A DNA stretch of 64,000 bases from Melitaea cinxia (GCF_905220565.1 NC_059423.1:4956001-5020000); one strand, 5' to 3'. Counted from the stretch's first letter, positions 21,812 to 32,720 are shown. Made by a program: numbers and translations. The notes: a model not told the origin generated them from the letters alone.

Positions 21812-21962
21812 ATTCTTGATATTATCACGATAACCTATTATTATAATGTCTATTACCTATTGTTATAATACATATATGATACGAATTTTGTTTCAATTAC
21901 ATGTGCATACATGTGCATTTTAAGTATTTACGCAAATAATATATAATGTACTAAGTACAAGC

Positions 21963-22176
21963 CCTGCTGTGTAGTTACGACAGTAAATGGCTTACGGCTT
22001 TGGAATACACAGACCAAAGACGGGCAGCAGCACCTTCGGTGCGACAAAGCCAGCCCTGCGGTCGCCAACCCGCCTGCCCAGCATGGTGACTATAGGCAAC
22101 ACACGAGTTCACGCCATTTTTGACGAAAACTTGTAGAGGACTATGTCCGGCAGTGGATTGCGATAGGCTGAAGTGA
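21963..22176 (+). mobile_element. Short RTE-derived element, further deleted
   Basis: GCTGTGTAGTTACGACAGTA head joined to the later segment GAATACACAGACCAAAGACG, then the usual tail to GATAGGCTGAAGTG. About 100 bp of the 5' part are missing. Confidence 0.75.
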
Positions 22177-22184
22177 AAAGTACC

Positions 22185-22270
22185 GCAGTGGAGCAGCGTG
22201 GTAAATTAAGCTCGGATCCTTATCCTACACGAAGAATGAGGCCTATGCCCCGCAGCGGGATGTAAGATAG
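22185..22270 (+). repeat. SINE B tail fragment
   Basis: GAGCAGCGTGGTAAATTAAG, ATCCTTATCCTACACG and GAGGCCTATGCCCCGCAGCG, the tail of the family at 60145-60480. Confidence 0.65.
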
Positions 22271-22489
22271 AATCATTATATCGTTTTTAAGTACAATGAC
22301 ACGAGCAGTGTCTGTTGGAGATGTCTCCTACCTATCATGAAAATAAATGAAATAAGTTTTACAAGTCTATGTTCGTGACTCGCTTTATATAATTATAAAT
22401 GACTAGCGATAGCCCGTTATTTCATTTCTATAGATATTTCTGTTATTCCATGAGTAATGATATCAAGATGAATAAATATGTATGAGGTA

Positions 22490-22695
22490 GGATAGAGCAA
22501 GATATATCCAGCTCAAAATCTGACGCAGCCCGTCTGTGGAAGTACCCAAACCTTACTAAGATCACAGCTAAATAATAATGCTTCCAAGCAGTGCTGTGTT
22601 CCTGTGGTGATTAAGGTGACCAGAGCTCCTGGGGGATTAGTTGTAGAGTCGACAACGCGCTTATGATGCTTGTAGTGTTGCAAGCATCTGGTACA
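22490..22695 (+). repeat. Family C interspersed repeat
   Basis: CAGCTAAATAATAATGCTTC, GTGATTAAGGTGACCAGAGC and CAACGCGCTTATGATGCTTG. Confidence 0.7.
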
Positions 22696-23153
22696 ACAAC
22701 ATTGGTTCGAAAATAAATTATAAAAACAGTTAATATATCATTGTGGCTTAGTCCACGGGCTCTAGAGGATAAAAATTAATATTACATTTTGATATAAAAA
22801 TGATCTTACAATATTTCCTTCAAATAAGGAGACAAAAACTGAAGCTCTAAAATCTTGAACCGTTTATTCGAAATGACACGATGACATTGAAGAATTTCGT
22901 TAAAAAAATCCAATGAGAGTCAATTAATTACATCGTTCGGCGAGATAAGTCGGTCATAAATTAGGTGTTAAAAAAAAAGAAAGAAAAGCCTTAAGGAGGA
23001 AAAATAAGTCATTGGGGTTCCGTAGAAAAAATATTTTTTAAATTGTAACTGTGCTTTATTGGAAATATTCAGTAAGACATTGGAGTTGAGTTAAATCAAC
23101 CTAAAAACATGCTGTTGGCTCTATGGAGAAGAAGGATTGATATGTAGATAACT

Positions 23154-23231
<78 letters not shown>

Positions 23232-23871
23232 ATGATAATTTCTTTATCAAAAGTAAATATCGTTGTTACGTAATTAATATGAGTTGCAAATTACATCTAT
23301 AATAACTAGGACTATCAGCTTTACGTCCTCTGTCATATGAGACACGGTTGAAAGATTCACAAACATCAAAAAGGACAGATCAAGTACTAATATATGTATA
23401 AACAGAAAAATCACTAAGCTAACTTTGTGTAGAAGAGCTTATTACGATATCAATAAATGCCTTAATGAAAAGGCATGGAATTGAATGAATATTGACCAGG
23501 CTATCGCTATATCCCGCCCTGACATTAGTTATAAGCAGGTGGTATGTGGTGATTTCGTCACACACAATTGACTCTCTCGTGTTTGTTCTGGTCATTTCAT
23601 GGCCATACTATGATTTTGTTTGATTTTTTGATAATCAGCTTGAATTTGGAAAATAGTTCTGAGCTTTTTCCTCTGGCTTTTTTCCTCTCGACCAACACTA
23701 GAGTCCATTGAGTTAAGTAACTTATTGTAATATTTAACAAAACCGATATTGGTCAGGCGATGTCTACCAAGCCACTATAGATTAATGACAAATAAAAATA
23801 TTGTTATTTATTGCATAGCACTGGAGTAACATTACCTAAGTTTGAAATACACCTAATTTTAATATATACTA
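22696..23871. other. AT-rich spacer with (TA)n microsatellite
   Basis: (TA)n runs at 23157-23190 and 23199-23222, separated by TTGCAG. No gene seen. Confidence 0.45.
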
Positions 23872-24085
23872 GTATTATAAAGAAGAAAAATTTAATTATT
23901 TTTTTTTTGTATTGAATAGGCTCTTAAACTACTGAACCGATTTGAAAATTTTTTTCACTGTTGGGCTACACTATCCGCGGGTGACATAAGTTATATTATA
24001 TTTTCATAAAATATAAGGGGAAACAATTATTTTATTTTGAATTTTTTGTTAAATACCCGTGCGAGGCCGGGCGGGATGCTAGTAT
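23872..24085 (-). repeat. Family D-like repeat
   Basis: ACTAGTATTATAAAG at left, ACTGAACCGATTTGAAAATT inside, and GGCCGGGCGGGATGCTAGTA at right. Reverse orientation. Confidence 0.55.
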
Positions 24086-24179
24086 TTAATATAGCAATTT
24101 CAAATTGTTAGCTAACATGACTCTTTAATTTTTTTAATTTATTTTTTTTCACGTTCGTTGAGTGTGTGTAATTACCTTA

Positions 24180-24230
24180 AGGCGAAATATTTTTTTTCAT
24201 TTCATTCATTCATTCATTCATTTCATGTCA
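24180..24230. repeat. (TTCA)n microsatellite
   Basis: Run of TTCATTCATTCATTCATTCA flanked by T-rich sequence. Confidence 0.8.
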
Positions 24231-24304
24231 TTACCTTAAGCAATAAACTTTCCTTATTTCGATCTAAACATTCTTAAAACCTTTATTACCTTCAATATCT
24301 TGCC

Positions 24305-24552
24305 TAATATATAAAATTCTCGTGTCACAGTGTTAGTTACAATACTCCTCCGAAACGATTGAACCGATTTTTATGAAATTTTGTGTGCATATCAGGTAGG
24401 TCTGAGAATCGGCCAACATCTATTTTTCATATCCCCAGTTATAACCCCCCCTAACCCCCCTCCTATACTGAGGGGGTTATTTGCTTATTTACATACAAAC
24501 TTAGGGGTTAATAACGTATATGGCAAAACAACGTTTGCGGGGTCAGCTTAAA
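24305..24552 (-). repeat. Family D repeat
   Basis: TATATAAAATTCTCGTGTCA to AACGTTTGCGGGGTCAGCTT; complement of the 17727 copy and similar in length. Confidence 0.65.
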
Positions 24553-24855
24553 AATGTATACGTTTTGTTTCTTTTATATTAACAATTTTCTTTGAAATTG
24601 GAATGAATACATCCCCTGAAAGGTCAGGGTCAAGATCTTAACCCTTCAACTCGAGTCACTCACAATCTCTCGTATTATGTTAGTACTCTTTTTATATATA
24701 ATATTGAATTTATATAAAAAAAGTAGTAGTATGATTTGCACTACATCAGTGATAATTTCACCTATTTCTTTAAATAAATGATTGAGGAACACAAGCTTAT
24801 AACAAAGTTCATTGTAATAAAATGGGAGATCCAAGTTGGAACGCACAATATTGGT
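24553..24855. other. AT-rich spacer
   Basis: No gene recognised. Confidence 0.4.
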
Positions 24856-24866
24856 TCTCTATCTAT

Positions 24867-25209
24867 CATCATCATCATTACAGCCTATACAGTCCACTGC
24901 TGGACATAGGCATCCACAAGTTTACGCCAAAAATAACGTGAACTCATGTGTTTTGCCCATAGTCACCACGCTGGGCAGGCGGGTTGGTGACCGCAGTACC
25001 GGCTTTGTCGCACCGAAGACGCTGCTGCCCGTCTTCGGCCTGTGTATTTCAAAGCCAGCAGTTGGATGGTTATCCCGCCACCGGTCGGCTTTTTTAGTTC
25101 CTAGGTGGTAGCTGTGGAACTGTGTTATCCCTTAGTCGTCTCTTACGACACCCACGGGAAGAGTGGGGGTGGCTATATTCTTGAGTACCGCAGCACACAG
25201 TACAGCCTG
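24867..25209 (-). mobile_element. Short RTE-derived element with 11-bp TSD
   Basis: (ATG)n end at left, RTE head at right. TCTCTATCTAT is duplicated at 24856-24866 and 25210-25220. Confidence 0.85.
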
Positions 25210-25220
25210 TCTCTATCTAT

Positions 25221-26004
25221 ACTCATACTTTATTCTACAATTTTACAGTAGTAGAATAGTAGTAAAAAAGAGGGAGTAATAGAAGTAAAGTAAAACCTTG
25301 AAAAGGATCGATAAACTAAAATTAATTGCAATTTGTGTTATAAAAATATATATAGAGAATATGCTATTTCTGTTTCCGAAGAATGTGCTCAAAAAGTGAA
25401 ATTATGTAAAACATTAGTAACATATCATTTCCAAAACGCTGATTTTTTTATTACATTTCAATTTTTCTTTTTTTTTTTTATTCAAAAAGAATACCATATT
25501 AATACATGTTATGTATTATCATACGTAAAAATATCCTGTTATTTTAATATTGAACTCATTTTTTTTTAATTTTTTATACGTTGAGAGTCAAACTTATGTT
25601 CCTTTATAAGACATGAGCAAAAAGAACTCAATATGACTCATTATGATTTTTGGCTAACAAAATATATTTATCTATACTTACATTATATAATTTCACATTT
25701 AAATATCATTAAATTTCATTAAAAATATCATTAAATTTCACATTTTTTTTATGATAACCTGTTCGAACCCCTCATTTTTACAATCAATCTACTGTGGTAT
25801 TTTTGACCCGCTACCACATCTACAGTCCATGTTACATTATGGGGCGTGCCTCCCGCTGAGTTAGATTACAAAGAAATTGTACTTAAAACGTAATTGGCTG
25901 TGACAGTCGACAACAGGAATGCACGAGTGAGCAACAAATTTCATTAAAATATTATTAAAAAAAATTATTTTCCTTAATAGAACTAAGGTAAATTATATTT
26001 AAGT
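25221..26004. other. AT-rich spacer
   Basis: No gene. T-rich runs near 25466-25480. Confidence 0.4.
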
Positions 26005-26045
26005 ACTAGCTGTGCCCGCGACTTCGTCCGCGTGGTATTTAACAA
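26005..26045 (+). repeat. Family D repeat, left part (split by the RTE)
   Basis: ACTAGCTGTGCCCGCGACTT and CGTCCGCGTGG, the family D head. It continues at 29073 on the other side of the RTE insertion. Confidence 0.8.
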
Positions 26046-29000
26046 CACTTCAGCCTATCGCAGTCCACTGCTGGACATAGGCCTCTCCAAGTTCGCGCCA
26101 CACATCCCGGTCTTCCGCAATCCTCATCCAGCCTACACCGGCAATCTTACGTAGATCGTCGGTCCAACGGGCCGGAGGACGTCCCACACTGCGTTTGCCA
26201 AGACGCGGTCTCCACTCTAGGACCCGTCTACTCCAACGGCCATCGGTCCTGCGACACAGATGACCAGCCCACTGCCACTTCAACTTGCTAATTCTGTGGG
26301 CTATGTCGGTTACTTTCGTTCTCTCGCGGATAGTCTCATTTCTAATCCTGTCTTTGAGAGAGACCCCAAGCATAGCCCGTTCCATTGCACGTTGAGCGAC
26401 TTTAAACTTGTGGACCAGTCCCTTGGTCAGTGTCCACGTCTCGGCTCCGTATGTTAACACAGGCAGGACGCATTGCTCGAAAACTTTTGTCTTCAAGCAT
26501 TGCGGAATCTTCGAAGTGAAGACTCGACGGAGTCTGCCAAACGCCGCCCAGCCCATCCGAATCCTCCTATCGGCCTCCTTCTCGAAGTTGTTGCGGCCTA
26601 GTTGGATAGTATGGCCTAGGTAAATATAATCCTGAACAACTTCGAGAAGGGTACCATCGACCGATACCGGTATCGGTATGACTTGGTTGTTAAACATAAC
26701 TTTCGTCTTATCCTAGTTCATACAGAGACCGACACGTCGGGAGGACTCGTTTAGGCTGGCCAGCATTTGGCCTAACTCATCCAGCGTCTCCGCAAAGATG
26801 ACAATATCGTCGGCGAAACGAAGGTGAGAGATGAATTCACCGTTGACGTTGATGCCTCGTTCCCCCCAATACAAGGTCTTAAAAACATCCTCTAGCGCAG
26901 TGGTAAACAGTTTCGGTGATATTACATCCCCCTGTCTTACCCCACGCCGGAAGGAAATAGGTCTTGTTCTTTGGTCATTGACATGAACGGTCATCGTAAC
27001 CCAGCCTGCTCTGGTGGTTGGAATTCGTCGAGTCTTCTGGCGAGACGATTCGTTACAACCCTCGAAAACAGCTTATAGACGTGGCTCAGAAGTGAGATCG
27101 GTCTGTAATTCTTTAACAGAGACTCATCGCCTCTCTTAAAGAACAGCACCACCACACTCCTGGACCACGCCTCCGGCGTGGTACCTCGGTGGATGACGGC
27201 GTTAAATAGTCTTGCCAAGGCTTTCAGGACAGGTCACCCTGCGGCTTTAAGGAGTTCAGTGGTAACTCCGTCATCCCCCGGGGCCCTCCCGTTTTTAAGC
27301 TGCCCGAGCGCTGCACCAATCTCATCCTCTTCGAAGTCCGGGATACACTCTGAATAATGGCGCAACAATGGTGCCCGTGGATCTTCGGTGTCCCAAGTCG
27401 CAGGATTGCGTGCGCTCGACGAGTACAGCTGTCCAAAAAATTCTCAACCTCTTCTCGGACCTGAGGGCGAGAGCAGACGGTTCTGCCATCTGCTGTTTTA
27501 AGCTTCGCAAGAAGGCTTCTCCCCAATGTTCTTTGGAAAATTTTGGACCCCTATTCTGCTCAATCAGAGTAGCAACCTTTCTCGTATTTGAGCAGCGGAG
27601 GTCTCGGCGAATAATTTTCCGTACCCTCTTGGAAAGAGCCCTCTGTTCTAGCGAAGCAGCCGGCAACTCGCGCCTCTGCCGCATCAGATCCAAGGCTTCG
27701 GGAGAAAGTTTGGACTGCTTCGTTGGCTTTGTTGGTGGAAAGTGCTTGCGACCCAGAGTACACACCGTCTTCACCACGTTGTCGGTTATCTCGTCCACGT
27801 CGCTAGTAGTTTCCAGCGAATCGAATCGGTTTTGGCGTTCCAATTGGAACTGCTCGGAGCCACATAGTATTTGGGGCAGCGTAGGTCGGAGAGTAGATTT
27901 CATCAAGCGGGTCCGCTCCTTTCGGAGACATATATTCAGAGTGCCCCGTACTAGTCGGTGGTCGCTGCCGGTGTTAAACCTGTTAACCACTGAGACATCT
28001 CTGAATATATGCCTTTTATCCGCTAAGATGAAATCTATCTCGTTCCTCGTCACAGTATCGGGGCTTTGCCATATCCACCTCTTTTGGGGCTTCTTCTCAA
28101 AAAATGAGTTCATCAAGAAGAGCCCCTCCGATTCGAGAAAGTTGACAAGCATCTGCCCCCTGCGATTCCTGTGCCCCAATCCGTGTGGTCCGATGCTCGA
28201 TCCGTCGCGGTCTTGTACTCCCACTTTAGCGTTGAAGTCTCCCATAACAACGCTGTAGAAGGTCGAAGTAGTGCCATGTATGGCCCTTGCAATGTCTTCA
28301 TACAAGGCTTCGACATCATCGTCAGTGTGCCGAGTTCGGCGCATATACCTGTATCACTTTCAGAGAGTACCTGTTAGTCGGTTTAAGTACAAGGTATGCT
28401 ACCCGGGTCGACACATTGCTTACTTCCACAACGTTGCTAGTGAGAGTCTTGTGGACCAAAAAACCGAAGACACCTTGGGAAAGCCCATCACCTTCACGGA
28501 AGTAGAACAAGTGCCCGGAGTCCAGGATCATCGTGTCCTCACCCTGTCTTCGGACTTCAGACAACCCCAGTATGCTCCACTTAATGTGACTAAGTTCTAC
28601 TTCAAGTTCGGTAAGGTGATGGTCTAACCGTAGCGTGCGTCCATTATACGTAGCCAGGTATATTTTATGGCAGCCTCCCGTACCCCGGTGATTTTTAGCA
28701 CCCTCTACCCCACCGTTACCTCGGCCGCTGCCATAGCCGGGAATAGTGGGGCTGCCGGGAACTAAGGGCCTAAACTTTTGGTGCGAACTCATGGGTTTTT
28801 TGCCCGCAGTCACTACGCTGGGCAGGCGGGTTGGTGACCGCAGGGCTGACTTTATCGCACCGAAGACGCTGCTACCCGTTCTCAGTCTGTGCATTAAAAA
28901 AGCCAGCAGTTGGATGGCTATCCCGCCATCGGTCGGCCTTTTAAGTTCTAAGGTGGTAGTGGAACTGTGCTATCCCTTAGTCGCTTCTTACGACACCCAC

Positions 29001-29072
29001 GGGAAGAGATGGGGTGGCTAAATTCTTTAGTGCCGTAACCACACAGCACAGTGCCGTAACCACACAGCACCA
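26046..29072 (-). mobile_element. Full-length but defective RTE-clade LINE with 12-bp TSD
   Basis: About 3.0 kb. The target duplication GGTATTTAACAA occurs at 26034-26045 and 29073-29084. On the minus strand it starts with the CTGTGTGGTTACGGCAC head, present twice because of a 21-bp tandem duplication near 29029-29070. About 270 bp of leader follow, then the endonuclease-RT coding region, and it ends right at the end of that region (GCGATAGGCTGAAGTG). The very short 3' UTR is characteristic of RTE elements. The presence of the 5' head shows that this copy is not 5' truncated. Its ends are the source sequence of the short elements in the window. Confidence 0.9.
26050..28894 (-). pseudogene. 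RTE endonuclease-reverse transcriptase, multiply broken
   Basis: Minus-strand order. 28894-28322: start of an AP-like endonuclease (ELEVELSHIKWSILGLSEVR with the metal-binding Glu). A frameshift falls near 28330. 28344-27540: rest of the endonuclease (MGDFNAKVG, RNEIDFILADKRHI, GSDHRLVRG). More frameshifts lie between 27540 and 27220. 27218-26991: RT start (KNYRPISLLSHVYKLFSRVV). 26994-26713: RRGVRQGDVISPKLF and FADDIVIF, the catalytic motif C. An in-frame TAG lies at 26713-26715. 26697-26050: thumb and C-terminus (LTYGAETWTLTKGLVHKFKV, WAGHLCRR, ending VQQWTAIG). Between LDEFQPPEQAG and MTVHVNDQ about 65 residues expected of RTE proteins, including motif A with its Asp, are missing. A dead gene. 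Confidence 0.9.
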
Positions 29073-29350
29073 GGTATTTAACAAAAAAGTTATTTATCAG
29101 TTCGCAGAGTTAGAAAATAAAAAAATCCCTAAAATAAAAGTAGCCTAAATTACTCCTACAGCTATCTGCCAGTGAAAGTCCCGCCAAAATCGGTCCAGCC
29201 GTTTCAGAGATTGGCCGGATCAAACAGACAGACAGACAAAATTGTAAAAAATGTTATTTTGGTATATGTAACGTGTACACATCCGTATGAATTTAGTAAA
29301 AAGCGGTTATTTTAATATTATAAACAGACACTCCAATTTTATTTGTTTGT
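29073..29350 (+). repeat. Family D repeat, right part (split by the RTE)
   Basis: Continues from 26045 after the TSD: AAAAGTTATTTATCAGTTCG, AAGTCCCGCCAAAATCGGTC, ending GACACTCCAATTTTATTTG. It closely parallels the uninterrupted copy at 48894-49205. Confidence 0.75.
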
Positions 29351-30177
29351 GTAGATAATAATACGTGTTTGTGTGGCTGTTTTTTTTAATGGAAGTGGTG
29401 GGAGTATGTTTATCGCTTCAATATCTGAACCGGAAGTCGTTCTGGTGTTATAGTGCTAAGAGTTCCATCGTATAAATTGTACCTTTTATTCGGTCCCACA
29501 CTGCTTCTAATATTGCCATTTCTATACGTATATCATTTCTAATCACTATCCAATGCTAAGAGGGAAGAAGCTGTCTCAGCGATAACGAATCTTGTACTTT
29601 TTTCATCGTTTTATTTTTCCTACAATAAATATAAAAAAATAGATTAAGTGTATTTAAATAAATAATTAGTTAAATAACAATTCCTATGGTGAGACATCAA
29701 AATTATCAAAACTACCTTCGACAACTTTTAGTGATAAATCCGCCCTTTCACTTTGCTAAGTAAGAATCTGAATATTTCCTTTAATATAATTCTAAATGGG
29801 AAAATATGAAATTAGTAAATATCTTGTTAATATTCAATTTAGGACACCTCAAATCAATCCAAATAAATTCCCTGCTCAAGAGCATAATCTTCATATTTCC
29901 ATAATTCAATTAGAAATCTATTACCTCACAGTAATGAACGACAAATCCCTAAGAAGTATCAATTTACCTAAGGACTCATTGTAAAACCAATTTGTTGGAA
30001 AATATCAAATCATTTATTAGACCCCTCTTAAGATCTGCTTTGATTTTTATGACAAATTTTTCCATCATTGTGATCCGTATCACAAATTTTCCGTTTCTTA
30101 TTGCTTGCATTAAAATACGATTTATTAGTCTCTTAATTTGTCATAATTTTTATTGAATGATTCAACCCTTCAACTCT
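29351..30177. other. AT-rich spacer
   Basis: No supportable gene; short open frames only. Confidence 0.45.
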
Positions 30178-30275
30178 TGATAGCCCAATGCTGGGTGTAG
30201 GTCTCTTTATCCGTGTAGGAGAAGGTTCGGAGCTTAATCCACCACCCTGCTCTACTGCGGATTGGCAGATATCAA
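30178..30275 (-). repeat. SINE B tail fragment
   Basis: GATAGCCCAATGCTGGGTGT, GTGTAGGAGAAGGTTCGG and CCACCCTGCTCTACTGCGG. Confidence 0.6.
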
Positions 30276-30373
30276 TTTATGTTGATCAAATAAAAATTTA
30301 ATTTATAATGTTTTTTTTACAATACATTATATCAATTTATTTGGTTTTGCTTGTAAAAGAACTTCATTAACAT

Positions 30374-30620
30374 TGACTAGCCCGTTGGCGCTGTTTGTAG
30401 TGACCCTGCTTTCTGCTCCGGGGGGTTGTGGGTTCGATTCCCACCCCGAGTATGGGTGTAATATATATATATATTGTTAAATATAATTAATACATAATTA
30501 ATTATATTTAACAAAAAAAATGTAGCTATACCAGTCGGCTGTTACCTATACAACACAAGCATTAAGTCGCTTACTTTAGGAACCGATGACCGTGTGTGTA
30601 TTGTGTAAATATTTATTTAT
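30374..30620 (+). mobile_element. SINE A (tRNA-derived), full-length
   Basis: The tRNA-like head TGACTAGCCCGTTGGCGC carries an A box (TTGGCGCTGTTTG) and a B box (GGGTTCGATTCC) 40-odd nt later, so RNA polymerase III transcription is expected. An AT-rich segment and a conserved tail (CAGTCGGCTGTTACC, GACCGTGTGTGTATTGTG) follow. The AT-rich part contains a perfect hairpin (30474-30512). It resembles the Metulj-type SINEs reported from butterflies; that name is from memory and unchecked. Confidence 0.8.
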
Positions 30621-30794
30621 TAAATGAATGTGTACAGGACATACAGATGTTTGCCATTGTTTAGATATTTGGGCGTGTGTGTTAGACCCCTGTCACGAGG
30701 TTCACATCCTACATGGGATTGTTGAAAATAAATCGTTTAAGCTTTCTATGTACAAATATGTTCTGGTTACTAGTATTAGTAGATATCGTAGAAC

Positions 30795-30985
30795 ATAAAT
30801 ACGTCTTTAAGTTTTTTTTTCAAAATTAGGTCTGACGATACTGTAACGTTTAGACATCTCAAGTGCGTTGTCGACCCTACTCTCAACCATACTTAGGAGC
30901 TCGCCACCTTCACACAGGAACTCACTATAATTCGAAAGCAGTGTAATTTGATACTCGGTGGAGAAAAATACCAGTGATTGAAGCA
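30795..30985 (-). repeat. Family C repeat, decayed
   Basis: TAGACATCTCAAGTGCGTTG, CGACCCTACTCTCAACC and GGAGCTCGCCACC. Confidence 0.45.
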
Positions 30986-31129
30986 GCATCCAGCACGGAT
31001 TAAGTTGTAATCCCTCTCCTGTATATATATATTTTTATTAGTGGGATATTGTAATATATATAAATATTACTTGTTCACTGTTTAATTTAATTTACAAATT
31101 CTCGATGCGATATTGGTTTTTGTACGATG

Positions 31130-31812
31130 TGTAGCTCGGTGACGTAACATAGATCATATGATTTTAAGCGGGGATCGTTGGAGGCGGGCCGCGCGGGCAC
31201 TTATAAAAGGGCCGAGCTGCGTGAGCTCCTTCCTTTTTACCTCGATTCCGTCTACGCAAGTTAAGTGCAGGGTGCGAATTTTTGGGTGAGTCCTTGTAAC
31301 TGTATTTAATTTTAATCTCTGTTAATGTGTGTTATAGGTTGATTAGTTTAATATTTTATTAATTGTGTAAATCTTTCGTTTTTAATAATGTAGGAAGTTA
31401 GGGTTGGTTAGGTTGTGCTATGTTTTCCATTTCCGTTGTAAACCCAGGGACACCGGGGGGTTGACAACGGAAAGGCTCACACGTGTTGTGACCTTTTCAG
31501 GGTCCTTAGCGTGGTGGTTTCGGCGGTGCCTGAACAGCGTGGTGATCACGTGGCGTGCAAGTGAAGAGTTGACCTTGGACCCCAACTCCTTGGTTCATAA
31601 GTGCGCCGGTAATTTCATATCGTTCCGCAGCGGCAGAACCAGCCTCTACGTATACTATCATCATTTCCGCTCGGCGGAGTTGAGAGTCTGCGGCAAAGGA
31701 AGTCCCGGGGGAAGGAGAATCCCGATCGCGACTCCAGCGGATGGGCGGCTACGAATCTGAATATTAAGTGGGGCGGCGGCCACCGCATCACGTGTCTTCT
31801 TTGTCTGACGTT
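31130..31812 (+). promoter_or_regulatory. GC-rich promoter-like block with possible first exon and second exon
   Basis: GGCGGGCCGCGCGGGCAC is followed by TTATAAAAGGG (TATA box near 31201-31211) and a leader. A donor-like GGGTGAGTCC lies at about 31283-31292 and, after ~110 bp of AT-rich sequence, there is an acceptor-like TTTTTAATAATGTAG. Next is a GC-rich stretch with a 118-codon frame at 31404-31760 (MVRLCYVFHFRCKPRDTGGL...) lacking any domain I know. It may be the promoter and leader of a transposon (LTR or LINE 5' end) or a host non-coding exon. The downstream end is interrupted by the short RTE element at 31825. Confidence 0.35.
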
Positions 31813-31824
31813 AAGTGACCTACA

Positions 31825-32150
31825 TGTACTGTGTGGCTACGGTACTAAAGAATATAGCCACCCCCTCTCTTCCCGTGGGTGTCGTAAGAGGCGACTAAAG
31901 GATAACACAGTTCCGCTACCACCTTGGAACTTAAACAACCGGTGGTGGGATAACTATCCAACTGCTGGCTTTGAAATACACAGGCCGAAGACGGGCAGCA
32001 GCGTGTTCGGTGCGACAAAGCCAGTACTGCGGTCACCAACCCGCCTGCCCAGCGTGGTGATTATGGGCTAAACACATGAGTTCACGTTATTTTTGGCGTA
32101 AACTTGTGGAGGCCTATGTCCAGCAGTGGACTGTATAGGCTGTAATGATG
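31825..32150 (+). mobile_element. Short RTE-derived element with 12-bp TSD
   Basis: Best-bounded member (326 bp): AAGTGACCTACA at 31813-31824 is repeated at 32151-32162. Head CTGTGTGGCTACGG, tail CCAGCAGTGGACTGTATAGG and ATGATG. Confidence 0.9.
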
Positions 32151-32162
32151 AAGTGACCTACA

Positions 32163-32489
32163 ATTAACCTTCCATGTGTCAAGAATAATTACTTACGAAC
32201 TTCACGAGCTCTTATTATAGTTCAATCAAGTTAGTTCCGATCTGTTTTATTTTTTGGATTTTAGATTTTATATATATATATATATATATCGGGTATAACC
32301 ATTTTGTCGGAATCATTTTGTTGTAGATTCAAATATAAAAATGTAATTTTAATTTCTTATTTTTTTTTTTTTTTTTGTTTAGAATTAATAGATCAGTAAT
32401 GTTACACGAATAAATTAATGTGAAATTATTTTTTTATCAACATAAAAGACTTTTTTTTCTTTTTAATGTGAATTTTACTAATACTCAAT
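32163..32489. other. AT-rich spacer with microsatellites
   Basis: (TA)n at about 32270-32288 and T-rich runs; no gene. Confidence 0.45.
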
Positions 32490-32610
32490 TTTGCACACCT
32501 ACAAACGTCTGCTCTTGTACATCCTAAGGTTGGCTGGTAGAGAATGCTTTTAGCATTAAGCCCGCCTTTTTACAATTCTTTAATGTATTGTGCAATAAAT
32601 AAAAGGAACG
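32490..32610 (+). repeat. 3' end of the CR1/L2-type LINE
   Basis: AAGGTTGGCTGGTAGAGAAT, AGCATTAAGCCCGCCTTTT and AATAAATAAA. Same 3' end as 1628-2060 read on the other strand. Confidence 0.65.
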
Positions 32611-32654
32611 TGTTTTCAGTTTAGGTCAGTTACATACAAATAATGATAAACTCA

Positions 32655-32699
32655 CACGGACATACACTGTTTACAGTGGACACATACGTAAGAACTAGT
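32655..32699 (+). repeat. RTE coding fragment, left of the piggyBac
   Basis: ACAGTGGACACATACGTAAG and GAACTAGT resemble the RTE segment coding WTLTKELVHKF. It would continue at 34467 once the piggyBac is removed, with a small loss at the border. Confidence 0.45.
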
Positions 32700-32703
32700 T
32701 TAA

Positions 32704-32720
32704 CCCTAAACTTGGCAGCG
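32704..32720 (+). repeat. piggyBac left terminal inverted repeat
   Basis: CCCTAAACTTGGCAGCG next to the TTAA target. Confidence 0.9.

Noticed and set aside
24836..25111. 91-codon plus-strand frame
   Set aside because: Lies across a short RTE-derived element in antisense; the same peptide pattern (RRVGDR, LLPVFGLCISK) recurs in every copy and reflects conserved repeat DNA.
27368..28258. 296-codon plus-strand open frame
   Set aside because: It is antisense to the RTE endonuclease coding region; the minus strand shows the real motifs (MGDFNAKVG, GSDHRLVRG).
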